Translations under genes and position numbers: made by a program | Notes under the pieces: model-generated | Told to the model about the DNA's origin: nothing | Databases searched by the model: none | Seen by the model: only the letters and a program-made list of their open reading frames with translations | Assembly (NCBI RefSeq): GCF_051106095.1 | Contig: NC_135783.1 | Coordinates: 193,272,947-193,336,946, forward strand | DNA length: 64,000 nucleotides | Origin: Pogona vitticeps | Lineage: Eukaryota > Chordata > Lepidosauria > Squamata > Agamidae | Direction: 5' to 3' | Shown: positions 12,180 to 25,784 of the stretch, one piece after another | How the letters are laid out: each line of letters starts with the position of its first letter | How positions within the stretch are numbered: the stretch's first letter is position 1

Positions 12180-13420
12180 TGGGAGTCCAGCGACCTCCCA
12201 AGGGCTCCGTTTGCCCAACCCCGGCTGGGGGGGCGCGGCAGGGACTCTTCCCTCCTCCTTCTCACCCCGCCTCCCCCCCCATATTCGATGCAGGCGGCGC
12301 CTCGAAAGGACCCTCCGGAGGCGGCCTAGAAACTCAAAGCCCACCACGCGAGCCTTCCCTCTCCTATAGGCGCAGGCACGCGGGCTCCGTCTCCAAGGTA
12401 ACCACCAGTAAATCCTCCTCCTCCTCCTCCTCCTCGTGCCCATCATTCTCAGGCCGAGGGAGGAACCGAGGCGGGGGGGGGGGGAGAGGCGGCACCTCCA
12501 GAGGGAACGCCCATCGACCCGCCCGTCCCTCCCTTCCCCGTCTCCATGGGAACCGCCGGCGGCGTCCCTCCCCCATTCTCAAAGACGCCGTTGAGCCGAA
12601 GGAGCCGCCGCCGCCGCCCGCGGCCTCTTCTTTTCCATCCTCCTCCATGGCGCGGCGTCGTGTCACGGCTAGCGCGGCGCTGAGCCGGCGGCAGGAGCAA
12701 GCGCTGGGCTGCTCGCTGCGCCTGGTGCGGGAGCTGGGGCCCACCGCCTTCGTCCTGCGGGAGGAAGGGCCTCCTCCTGCTGCTCGGGCGGCGGAGCACC
12801 GGGTACGGCCCGGCTAGCGGCAGGCAGGCAGGGAGGGAGGAGGGCGAGGGACTGAGAGGAGGCCTCCCTTCCCTGAGGGCCGCGGCTGTTCGCCCCACGG
12901 GCTCTGCCGGAGCGCCGTTTCCCTCACTCGCCGTCACAACCCACCCCCCCAAGCCGGCCGGGTGGGCTGCCGGGCCGAAGGGCCGAGCGTCCCGCCCGCG
13001 ACGGGGGCTTTTCCTCCCGCGACCCGGAACGAAGAGCAAGGGGAGGCCTTCACGCGAGGCAGCCGGCGCCTCTCGCTCAGGGGGCCCCATTCGCACGGCC
13101 GGGCCTTTCGCCTCGGGAGCCTCTTGCGGTGCTGGTCCTCCTACTCCAGCCGCTGGGAAAAGCGGGCCGCGCTCCGCAGACGGCGTCCGGCGGCAGCTGG
13201 GTTTCCAAAGGCCTCGGCGCCCTTTTTTCTTTCCGTGGGGATCGAGGCTCTCGCTCTTCGCTAGCCGTGGACACCGGGGGGGGGGGGGAGGGCTCGGCTA
13301 AGGGAAGATACAGTACCTCGGGGCGCGTGCAGAGCGCCCTTGGCGTTGGGACAAGAGGCCTTCCTCTCGTTTGGCCGCCCCCTCCCTGCCTTTGAGCCTG
13401 GGGCTCTGGGAAAAGCCTCG
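12180..13420. promoter_or_regulatory. CpG-rich promoter region of ZSWIM2
   Basis: Dense CpG and runs of G/C surround the first exon, in sharp contrast to the AT-rich introns. I see no clear TATA box just upstream of the ATG, which fits a CpG-island promoter with dispersed start sites. The transcription start cannot be fixed from sequence alone. Long open frames on both strands here are a by-product of GC content. Confidence 0.65.
12647..12802 (+). CDS. ZSWIM2: ZSWIM2 coding exon 1
   Basis: The exon encodes residues 1-52 from the ATG at 12647 to the GT donor at 12803, phase 0. The part resembling human exon 1 is [20 protein letters not shown] followed by FVLREE. The ATG context (tcctccatggcg) has no purine at -3 but has G at +4. 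The open frame continues upstream without another well-placed ATG, so this start is chosen by similarity to the human N-terminus. The exon is very GC-rich, unlike later exons, as expected for a CpG-island first exon. Confidence 0.85.
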
Positions 13421-16400
13421 CTGCGAAGGAAGGAAGGGTTTCCCTCCCAATAGGAGGGCCTGGGGGGGGTGTTTCCAAATACAGTACGTTGCTTTCACCT
13501 GGAAAGGGGCGCCTTCCAGCGGGCACACCTTGCATGGAACAAATGTATTACTTACTTACTTAAAATATTTTTATCCTGCCTTTTTCCTTAAAAAGAACCC
13601 AGGGCAGCTGGCCTCATTAAAATACTGTGTGTAGAAGCTAAAAACCGTAGGTACACAAGTACTAAAAAAGAATGAAACAAGTATTGCATTTAAAAGGGCA
13701 ATAAAATTAATACTAAAACACGTTTAAGACAACGAAACACCACAATCTATTTTAAAACCCCTCTCAGACCACCAGTGATTAAGGGAAAACCTGCCTGAAG
13801 AGGAAGGTCTTTGCCTGCTTAGGGAAGGACAACAAAGTGTGTGGGGGGGGGGGGCAACCTAGAAAAATAGCAAAAGGGCTGATACAGGAAATGTATATGG
13901 CCTGTTCTGTCAGTTTTCTTCCATCTTCTCAGTCACTTTCACATTTTTGAAAAGACCTTCGGGTAGTGTGGGCGGCATATAAGTTAAATAAATAAATTAA
14001 ATAATAAATAAATAAAGTCATTTTGGAGTTAAAATTTTTCCATGTCCGTTGACAATGATGGCTTTGGTCAAAGGTGTAGCCCAGACTATATAGAGGCTAC
14101 CATCCACTGCGAACACTCATACTATAATGTTTGAGGTGGTTCATCATCTGTGTGGCAGAAGTAATCCCTGAGACTCTGGTACCGTTTATGTGATTATCCT
14201 TAAAGAGAAAAATAATGCATTTGGGCAAACATTGCAGGCACTATGTTTGTGTATCTTAAAGTGAGAGAAGTACACTTCTGGCAGCCTCTTGTGGAAGCAG
14301 AGCATAGAAATGTTACTTTTTCCTCTCTAACTAGAGATTCTCCCCTCTCATCTTGTCCCTAGAGCTATCTCTTCCTTCCACCTGACCTTTCCCAAAAGTC
14401 AGTTGTTGATTTGTTGCAGGATCTTTCTACAGGCTACATCTCTCACACCCTTCCTTTGCATCTTCTTTAACGTCGTCACCTTGTAAAACCACTCAATAAA
14501 TACTTCTCTTATTTATAAACCACAATTATGGTAACTTTACAAGTACTGTCACCTGCACACAAATTATCTTTGCCCACCCTGTATAGCTTTGGATGACAGT
14601 CACTGATGTTTGGCAAGGAAAAAAAGCTATTTGTACATAGAAATCTGTGTCATACAGCACAGTGAAGCTCAGCACTCAGAGGTCTCTATTCGTCCTATTG
14701 ACCTTAGCTGTTCCTGTCCTCCTCAAGCTTCTCTCAAAGACATTATGTGACTTTATCTCAGTATTTCTGCATATATCTACCCTTTCTCCGTTTCAGTAGA
14801 GACACATATTGACCTCTATGTTCAGTCTCTTTCCTTTAAGTACAATATCAGCTCTTTGTAGACACGGGGGGGGGGGGAATCTGAATCCTATGTTGTAAAA
14901 GTCAGTCATGAATCATATTTCTCAAGTATAGTCCTATGATTGATTTAAAGTGTATAAAAATACTATTTGCATTTTCTCCATTAGTTATCTTCTGGTTTCT
15001 TAGAACTTGAGTAGGATCATGATTCCATTTGAAGATTTTCAAGGGTTAGACAAAATCTTAGCTGTAAAATAGCAAATAAGTGCTTTAATTATGTATTAGG
15101 AGATGTAATGCTTTCAGGAAAAGAAGAGATGGTTACACAACCACCTCTTCCATGCCTAGAGAATAAAGCTGAGGGTGCAAGCTGAACAGCAGTTTTTTCC
15201 AGCTGGGCAGTATATGAAACATAATGTCCCAGTCCAAAAAAGAGGCATGTATGTGAGAAGTCTGTATATGGAGTCTTTGTGGAAGTCATCCAGAGAAGTG
15301 AAATCCAGACTTCTATCTTCTGGATGCAGCTGGTGATTCTTGTTAAAGCAAATCTGTGTGTGGCCCCTTCAATACCTTTTTATAGTACAGTAATTTATTC
15401 TGAAACCATTAGTCACATAATTGAATCCAATGCCCCATTTTCTTGCCACCACAGATATTTGGTACTTATAGTTCAAGCCTGTTCGTCCATGCATGCAGGT
15501 GTTACAGGTTTTGAGAATTAGGAGCATTGTTTTAAAGAAATATTGCGTAAATCCACAGAAAAAAAAGTTTCAACAATTTAGTTAACAGCTTTGTACCTCA
15601 CCTGTATGTAGTCTTTAATATTCTCCATTGTTTAGTATCTGCGTTATAAAATTTAAAGACTGTTTTCTCTTTCCTTGATACAAGGTTTTCCTTGGGAACC
15701 CTCACACATGCAGCTGTGCAGTATTTGTGAACGAGAAAGACCTCTGTAAACATATCTGCTGGTAAATTGATCTCTGTCTCTCTCTCTCTAATAATCCAAG
15801 TGATATTTGAATTTTACTATGTTATCTTAAATTTGTATCGATTTTTATCCAGCTTTTTTTAAAAAAATGGTACTTATTCTAATAGGCAGCTGACTGGATA
15901 GCTGAGTGGTTCAGGTATCTGACTGTGGAGCCAGAGGTTGGAAATTCAATTTCCCACTCTGACTCTTACAAGTAGAGCTAGCCTGTGTGGCCTTGGGCAA
16001 GCTGCACATACCCTAGCCAATCCCAGGGTGCCCCCAGAAAAAGGGAATAATAGACCACTTCTGAGTATTCTCTATTTGGAAAACCCTGAAAAGCGTCGCC
16101 ATAATTTAGAATTTATTTGATGGTAAATTATTAGTAATTATTATTATACAATCAGAGAGGAAATGGGTAGCCTCAAAAGGAAGGGAAAGGAGAAAGGGGT
16201 TTAAGAAAGTAGGCAGTGGTTGAAGAATTAAAATGGAATGAAGCAAAGGAAATGAGTGAAGACTTGTGTGAATGGGGACAAAGGAGATGGAAAATTATAG
16301 AATTGCTGTCCAGGGTATCCTTAAGTGAATATGTGCATCCAAATCAGGCAATTACTTTTAAGCAAGTAGTGTAGCATGATATAGAGGTCTACCAGCTTTT

Positions 16401-19400
16401 TCAGACCCAAGACCCACATTCATCTCAAACATGTTGTAGGACACTTGCAAAATAATTTATCATTGTATATTTGTATAGAATAAAGATGGGGAATGTATGG
16501 GCCTCTAGATATTTTTGGACTGTATTTTCCATCAACCTTAGCCAAACTAGCCACTGGAGAAGGATGGTTGGTGTTACACTTTTGATTATATCTGGAAGGG
16601 CAATGTTGTATGTTGTCCCTGATAGTGATGGTGCTGCTGTTGGAATCCTGCTTAGGTCAGGTTGTGACCTAGAAATGTGCCCTAACCAATCAACTGAAGG
16701 CATAGTGAGTCCTGAACGTCCCTACTTTGCATCTTGTGTCTTTCACGGATTCATTAAATCATAGCAAGAAAGATGCTGCTCCATGAGTTTTGTAGCATCA
16801 AAAATAGTGGAATAGAACAGATGTGTTAAGAAGAAAAGGATTTTTTTAAATTACATTTTTATATAATAAAATGTTTTTTCTGCTGTACCAAAATTATAAT
16901 GTAAATTTAAAACTGAATATGTAGCTTGAAGTCCATTGTTAAGTTAGTGAAAAATTGCTTCTCCCCCCCCCCCCCCACTATTTTATATGTAGGTTATTGC
17001 TGAAAAAATTCAAACTTCCAAGAGACCATGAATGTAAGTACTGACAGTCCCACATTTTTATGTCACAGATTGATACACTGAATGCTAGTTTTATATAATA
17101 GATCTGCCTCTTACAAGAATACTTTTCAATGAATAATTTTGGGCATCAGTCAGCATGGAGTCAATTCTAACTGTTTTTTTCCATATGTATCACAAACAAG
17201 ATTTGAAAACATCTTCATGTCTGCAGTAACTCCAACACATACTCTAAGTGTGTGGGAAATCTGGCTTCCTAATGAATACTGAGTGGTCTCCATGTTACTA
17301 CACTTGGCTTTTGAATTCAGTTGGGAACCAGTTACGAGATTGTATTATGAGATATTTTTAATCTTTTCTATAGATGCTTTGCAGTTGGGTCTTGTGGAAA
17401 GTGAAATAAATTACATGCTTCAGGGCCTGCAAGTCACTTCCCAACCAAGAGAAACCATTAATTCTGCTAAGGAGTTGCAGATAGCTGATGATGGGTACAT
17501 TGCACAAAAAGAAATTGATACCGAGGATGTATGCCCTATTTGTCAGGACACACTTCTCAAGAAAATGCTTCCTGTCACATATTGCAGGTGAGTCAATGTT
17601 CCTTTTAGCCAACCTATCAGAAGACAAAAGGAGGCATATGCTCCTAATATGAGGGGCTTCCTTTTCATCAGCAACATGCAGGAATACCTGTACACATCTT
17701 CTGAACCAAAATTAGGCCCCTACAGGTTGATTAATAATCACATGCCATCAAGTAGATTCAAACTTATGGTGACCTTTCTCAGGGTTTTCTGGCTGTCAGG
17801 TATTCAGAAGCAGTTTACCGGTGCCATCTTTCTGGTGGTTTTCCAGGACTGTGCACTTTGCTTGAGGCTATACCATTTGGCTCTTCTCCTGACTCTTGGC
17901 TCCCGAGCTGGATGCCCACTCTCATTGAACAATCTCACAGCTTAGTTTCCTCACAAGTCCAGGCACCAACAAATGGGCCAGATTCTCCAGTCTGCAATAA
18001 CACATTGCTTCTTCTCTTGTTCTGAGAATCTAAGTTTAAAATAAATCTCTAAACGTTTTAAAACTAATATGTGGCATAGCTTATTCAGAGAAAATGGAGA
18101 GACAGTAGACCTCCTTGGGCATACAACTTGTTTAATTATCCACACAAAAAAGGGGACTGTTGTAGACCTACCCTAATCTTGCTTTTCTTACACGGAGAAT
18201 AACAATCAGAAGTGGATAGCCTCTCAGCGTGGAGGCTTACTATAGGAAATATGTCAGAAAATCAGGATTAGGAATTGCATAAGAAGCATCCACATGTCAT
18301 GGTAGCCCTCCATTGTTGCCTTCCATATGAGGAGTGACATTGGAGTGTTAGGTTACAGTGCTGTGTCCTTCTCATGTGCTTCCTTAAATCGGTTTGAATA
18401 TAATGCTTTGGTTTTAGTGTCTGGCAATCTTAGTAAATGAAAGAGAACTGTCTGTTTGCTAAAGGGAAGTTGGACACTGTTGAGTTAAGAGGTGTTTCTT
18501 TGCTCTTGTTAAGTTTTGACTAGTGTATGTTTGTAACAACACTTACAGCTTCTTCAAAAATTTTATATATGAATAACTACTGATATAATTGATGTTGACT
18601 ATCCCATAGGTTTGGTTGTGGAAACAACATTCACATAGTATGTATGAAAATCTGGACTGATCATCAGAAAGAGTTAGAGAAAGACTCTTTGGTGAAGTGC
18701 CCTCTGTGCAGGGAAGACTTTGCACCTCTGAAGCTCATCTTGGAAGAATTCAGAAACTGCAAAAGACTTGTGACTGTAGCTGAGAAGCAGCATCTTGACA
18801 AACATCTTGGAATCCCTTGTAACAACTGCAGAGTGTGCCCCATTGAGGGGAATTGCTACAAGTAATCATCTTGAAGCAGCTCAATTCTTATATTTTCACA
18901 AATTGTTCTGTAACACTTTAATCCTTCCCCGCCCCCATCAGTAATTAGCAGACAAATATTAAGGGTTGTCTCAGGCAGTGGCAGGTGATGACTCCAGCTT
19001 TTGGGGGTGCTATGAATCCACAGTTCATAGGAACTGTCTAAGCTGCTGAAAGCCCATCCCCAAAATAGGTTTAGTACTATGGGTAGCACCTGTAAAGTGC
19101 AGTCTATAAAGTCCAGAGTGGATTCACAGCATGCCCATAGTCAGTCCCTGTTTATTTTCTGTGATCAACTACAGCAACAAGCAAGCTAAATGAGATATAT
19201 AGTTGAGGAAAGACATCATGTGGTAGACATTTTTTTTATCTAAAGGAACAACTCTTTTAAGTACATTCTAACTAGACAAATCTAGCAGAGTGAAAGGGAG
19301 GAGAGGACTGGTTTTAAAATTCTATTTTTTTTATTTCCCCTAATAGTTTATATCAGCTTCAGGGTTGGTATAATTTTCTCCCAGGGCTGGAGAAATGTTT

Positions 19401-22400
19401 GCAGTTGGGAAGACTTGGTAGATGCTTCCTTGGATTTCCTCTTCTGAAGTTGGGTTTCCTCTTTGCTGAGGCAGAGATCTAAGGATTCCAGTGATCTTTC
19501 GGATGCTGTGCCAGGGGCTACAGGAATGTAGCACACAAAAACATACAGGTGGAACTTCTGCAATTATAGATCTTCTTGTATGGGAGTTGCATGTGTTATA
19601 AACCCTTACATTTTAATATGTTAGGTATGTACAGAATTCCCATGCTTGCAGTGGAACTTGCTTCTCATTAAATGTGCACAAGATCAAGCTATTAGAAGAA
19701 AAACTTCCTCTTACTAAGAGCAGTGACCAAGCTATCATTTTACATGTGAATCTGAATCCTAGAATCAAATATAGTGAATCCTTTAGTTAGTAACGTCTTT
19801 TATATAGGTGGTTAGATGAGATTTATCAGTGAGAAACTTTAAATGATAGGTGCTAGAATTAGCACTCTATTTCACTTTTTCTATTTTTTATTTAGATCTC
19901 TATCAATGGAAAGTGGCCAGTTTGAGAACAAAAGTAGAAAAAAGGATAGAAATTAACATTTAGAAATAGTGGAAGAAAGTCTCCATCTAGTGTCCATTTG
20001 AGGATTTGTCCAGATTTGCTCTTTGCAAAGAGAGAGAATCAGGCAGCATACAGGAACTCAGGAGATCTGGGTTTAAATTCTTGCTCAGATATGGAAGCTT
20101 ACTGGGGAGTGGCAGTGGTAAATTGCCCCACAAATATCTCACATACCTTGTTGGCACATAACATACAGATAAGACAAGTTTAAGAAGAGGTAGCCACTTT
20201 AGTCTGTGCTAACACATCAGGCCAAAAACAAAATATATTTTTAAAAAAACCAAATAAACATTGTGGCACCTCAAAGACTAACTGCTATATTATACAGTAA
20301 TGCAGACTTTTGTGGACAAATCCACCTCCCCAGAAGTTGGAAACTAAGGCAAGTTGCACATACAGACACTGCGCATCCTGATGGAGACCTAAATGTTGCA
20401 CTTTGCACAATGAAGAATATAAAAAATATTTTGAGTTTTTGATTCTGAAATTCCCAGATAACATGGTAGAGATTAGATTTTACATGCCCATCTATTTCCA
20501 AAGGCAGACAGATGGGTATTAAATGTAAGCTGAAATAGCTGCTTTCAGAATGATCACTTTTGAGAATGGAGATGGAGAGTTTTCACCTTTGAAAACAGTA
20601 TTATGTACAGTATTATGTATACTCATGCTGGGAATATCTAATATTTTATTGATAGGATTCAAAAATATCAAAAATTCTCAGGTAGATGAAGGTATACTGT
20701 TTCACCTAATAAATTAATATGTGATATTCTGCTTATAAGCTAGCAAGTGTCAATCACATTTTATGACATGAATTTGAATGCCAAAAATGAATTGAATTTA
20801 AAACTGAATTAGGAAACGACTGACCTTTTTAATTTTGTTCCAGGTGCACTGACTGTAGTGAATACCACCTGTGCCATGGATGTTTTAGAAGCTTTTGTCA
20901 TCCTTCACATAATTTTGCTTTCAGAGAGGTACAGTACAACCCTGTCTTTTCAAAAGTTATCTTAATGTAGGGGTATCAAATAAGAAGACATACAGGGAAC
21001 CATTAACTCAGCTTGTCAGATGTGGCTGTCAGTCATCTGTACAGAGAAGCATCTGTGGTGGTTTTTTGTGTCATTTTTGACATTTCTAAAGGTCTTCCAT
21101 AGATTCAGGGGTTAAAATAGAGACTAAGGCTGAAAATTAATACAGTGGTGCCTCGCTTAACGAGCGCACCGTAAAACGACGAAATCGCATAGCGATCCCT
21201 TTTTTGGGATCGCTAATGCGATCGCTCAACGACTTTTAGATAGGGTGAAACTCGCTTTGCGAAGATCGGTAAGTGTTTCGCTTACCGATCTTCGCAAAAC
21301 GAAGCCCCGGCGACCAGCTGTTCGGCGGCCAAAATGGCCGCCGGAAGCCCCGAAATGGCTCAAAATGGCCGCCGGAAGCCCCGAAATGGCTCAAAATGGC
21401 CGCGCGCAGTGTTTTCGTGCCCTTGTTAAGTGAGGGGAGGGCGCGAAAATGGCTGCCGCCCATCCCGGAACATCGCTGAACGGTGAGTAAAGGCGCCGAT
21501 TGGAACGCATTAAACACTGTTTAATGTGTTCCAATGGCTTTTCCTGCCCCGTTCAGCGATGTTTCGCTATAGCAAAGGTTAATCCGGAACGGATTAACCT
21601 CGCTATGCGAGGCACCACTGTATGTATCTACAAAACAACACCATTAAGAAAATACAAATGAAAGATAAGGAAAAAATGGAACAAGAAATAAGTGAGGAGG
21701 AAATAAAAGAGACAATAAACTTTAAAAAGCTAAGACGTCAGGATCAGATGGAATAGGTTCTGAATTTTATAAGATGTTTAAACGTGTACTCCTATCAAAA
21801 ATGAAGAACTTATTTAATAAAATATTAATGGGGGAAGAAATCCCAAAGTCTTGGAAACATTCAATGATAGTATTAATCTTGAAATTAAATAAAGATCAAA
21901 TGAATATGGATTCCTACAGGCCAATTTCATTGATCAACCAGGATGCAAAAATTTACAGCAATTTTAGCAAAACATTGAATGGATTCGTTGATAATTATAT
22001 AGGTAAGGACCAAAATGGTTTTATAAAAGGTAGACAAATGGGAGATTTAACGAGAAGAGTACTTGATGTAATATATGTAACTAAAAAGATAAATATAAAA
22101 GCAAATATACTATCACGCCACACGCCAGGGACGCGGTGGAGCTGCGGGTTAAACCGCTGAAGCCTCTGTGCTGCATGGTCAGAGACCAGCAGTTGTAAGA
22201 TTGAATCCATGCGATGGAGTGAGCTCCTGTCGCTTGCCCCAGCTCCTGCCAACTTAGCAGTTCGAAAGCATGTAAAAATGCGAGTAGATAAATAGGTACC
22301 ACCTTGGTGGGAAGGTAACGGCATTCTTTGTCTAGTCGCACTGGCCACGTGACCACGGAAATTGTCTTCGGACAAATGCTGACTCCATGGCTTGGAAATA

Positions 22401-25400
22401 GGGATGAGCACCATGCCCTAGAGTCAGACACAACTGGACTAAATGTCAAGGTGAACCTTTACCTTTACCTATAGTGTCATTGGATATTTTTAAGGCCTTC
22501 AGTTCTGTGGGAAGGACAGCTTTAAAGATACTAATAAAAGAATTAGGGTTTGGTATGTTTTAGAAACACTATACAGCAACTATACTCCGAAAACACAGCT
22601 ACAATTAGAGTAAATGATGGAATTACAGAAAAAAATAACGCTAGGCTGAGGAACAAGACAAGGATGCTGTTATCACCAATACTGTTTATTTTAGTAATAG
22701 AACTATTGTTGTTGTTGTTTAGTCGTTTAGTTGTGTCCCACTCTTCGTGACCCCATGGACCAGAGCACACCAGGCCCTCCTGTCTTCCACTGCCTCCCAG
22801 AGTTGGGTTAAATTCATGTTGGTCGCTTCGATGACACTGTCCAACCATCTCATCCTCTGTCGTCCCCTTCTCTTCCTGCCTTCACATTTTCCCAACATCA
22901 GCGTCTTTTCCAGGGAGTCTTCTATTCTCATGAGAAACAGAACTATTAGGAAATGCAATTAGAGAGGATACCAAAATAAAAAGAATAGGGAACACCAATT
23001 AAATTAAGGTCAATCTATTTGTAGATGACACATTGTTGACAATTGAGGATCCAATACATTCTATAAATAATAATAAAATGCATTTAAAATTATTTGAGAA
23101 AGTTACAGGGTTAAAGGTAAATTGGAATAAATCAGAATGTATGTTAATTATGAGAATGATGATAAGAGTAAAATAAAGCAAAAATTTGAAGGGAAGATAA
23201 AAAATAGTATTAAATATTTGGGAATAAAAATTGCTTGGAAAATGCAAGAAATTATTAAAACAGATTTAGATAATGTGAATAAACAAATTAAAGAACAAAT
23301 TCAAGATTATCAGAGATTGAAGATATCATAGTTTGGAAGAGCTGCATTAGTAAAAATGAAGATAACCCCCAAAAACTTTTTACAGTCGTGCCCCGCTTTA
23401 CAGTTGCCCCGCATTACGACAAAACCGCATTATGTTTTTGCGATCGCAAAATGATGGTCTGAATAGGCCTTTTTTCACTTTGCGATGATCGGTTCCCTGC
23501 TTCGGGAACCGATTCTTCGCAAAACGATGATTTTCCTACAGCTGATGGGCGGTTTCAAAATGGCCGCTGGGTAAATAAAATGGCTCCCCGCTGTTTTCTG
23601 GGATGGATTCCTCGCAAGACAGCCACCGAAAATGGCCGCCCTATGGAGGATCTTCACTGGACGGTGAGTTTTTAGCCCATTGGAACGCATTAAGCGGGTT
23701 TTAATGCGTTTCAATGGGTTTTTTATTTTCGCATTACTAGGTTTTCGTTCTACAGCGATTTCACTGGAACGAATTAACGTCGTAATGCAAGGCACCACTG
23801 TATTTTTGGATGCTGCCCATAAAGATAGAGGATAAGGAATTAAAAGAATTGCAGAATTTGATTAATAGATATTGCAATGAAAATAAAAGGGCAAGAAGAA
23901 ATTAAAAATTATAGTTATCTACCTCAAAAGAAAGGAGGATTGGGTATACCTGAATTATACTATATAGCTAACCAATTGAGGCATGTCCCAGGAATTATAA
24001 TAAATAGTAAAGGATTAATATGTAGTGACCTGGAACTTTATAAGATTAAGGATAGTATAACAAATATGTTCTATAAGTAAAATCTAAAAGAATTGATGAA
24101 AAATATAGATAATCCATTCTTAAGTAACATGTTGGAAGAAGTATAAAAGAATATTAAGTCCACAAACTTCTGCACTGAAGAGTGTGGTGGATTTACCTAA
24201 TTTCCCCAGAAAATTTGAGGAAAAATTTAAGTAAGGTTTTGATAGAACAGAGAGCAATTAAAATTAAAGACTGGGTAAAGATCTTTGATACAATGAGAAT
24301 AAAAGAAGTACAGTGGTGCCTCGCTTAACGAGCGCACCGTATAACGACGAAATCGCATAGCGATCCGTTTTTTTGGATCGCTAATGCGATCGCTCAACGT
24401 TGTTTAGATAGGGCGAAAATCGCTTTACGAAGATCGGTAAGCGTTTCGCTTACTGATCTTCGCAAAACAAAGCCCCGGCGATCAGCTGTTCGGCGGACAA
24501 AATGGCCGCCGGAAGCTCCGTAATGGCCGCGCACAGCGTTTTCGCGCCCTCCCCTCGCTTAACGAGGGCGCAAAAATGGCTGCCAGCCATAGGAAACCTC
24601 GCTGAACGGTGAGTAAAGGAGCCTTTTGGAACGCATTAAACGATGTTTAATGCGTTCCAATGGCTTTCCCTGTCCCGTTCAGCGATGTTTCGCTATAGCG
24701 AAGGTTAATCCGGAAGGGATTAACCTCGCTATGCGAGGCGCCACTGTATTATGAAAATAAAGATTTACTTGGTTAAATATAAGACAGACAACTGGACTAA
24801 GGTTTGGATAAAAAAGAATGTAGGGCAATCACTGAATTCGAAGAAATTACTGAGAAAAGAGAAGAGATGAAAGATCAATACCAAAGAAAAGGGATAATGA
24901 GTGTAAGATGTAAGATGTTACTTGAGGATGAATATAAAGCAACACCATTAAAACAGGTATGGCAGGAGTCTTTAACAAAGAAATTAAGGAAGTAATTTGG
25001 AATGCGATAAGGGGGAGAAGAATAATAAAAAACATGTCAGTGAAAGTAAAGGAAAATTGCTATAAAGTTATATGGAGATGTTACTTTACACTAGCAAAAC
25101 TGCATATGATGAATAAAAAGGTATCACCTCTATGCTGGAGATGTAAGAAACTGGTGACATGTGAAGAAAAACAAAAGGAATGGAAATCAGTAGTAAGATA
25201 AAGGAAATTATAGGGATATAGAAAAATGTCCAAGGATAGCTTTGCTAAACATAGTTAGAAACTGCCAAATAGAAAAAGGGGTAAATTAACTGATTATAAT
25301 TATGGTGAGAGCTGCAAGATTAATAATGGCAAAGAACTGGAAAAATAACAAGCAGTTGAGTTTAGAAGAATGATATGATGAAATGTGAAATTTAGCCATC

Positions 25401-25694
25401 AATGACAAACTGACATGTGAACTGAAAGTTAGGAAAGGGCACTTGAAAGAGAATGTTTTTAGTCAAATTTGAAACAAATTTATAGAACATGCATTTTTCA
25501 AACATAAAGGATATACCCCACCAGAAGAATCAATATAGTTTTGTAAGGAGATGGGATGCACAAGTTAAAACAAGAAACGAAATTCTGAAAACAGTTATAA
25601 GTACATGTAGTAAATGTATTGTTATATAAACCTGAGGGTGGAGAGCAATATAGCACAAATGTGTTGTGGGGAATATATGTGTTTTTATGTTGTA

Positions 25695-25784
<90 letters not shown>

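Larger units (their letters stand above)
21623..25697 (+). mobile_element. L1 LINE (ORF2 part), fragmented, sense to ZSWIM2
   Basis: An AT-rich element encodes L1 reverse-transcriptase motifs: [16 protein letters not shown] near 21912, [11 protein letters not shown] near 22014 and the catalytic-type FVDD at about 23018. A C-terminal CWRCKK (near 25133) resembles the L1 ORF2 cysteine motif. The 5' part, ORF1 and endonuclease region are absent or unrecognised. Frames are broken by stops, and four elements are inserted: a Sauria SINE at 22128, Bov-B at 22708, and MITEs at 23383 and 24311. It fills most of intron 6. Confidence 0.8.

Noticed and set aside
12080-13535. Several frames above 100 codons on both strands
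   Set aside because: Produced by the GC-rich CpG island; only the segment from the ATG at 12647 to 12802 has support.
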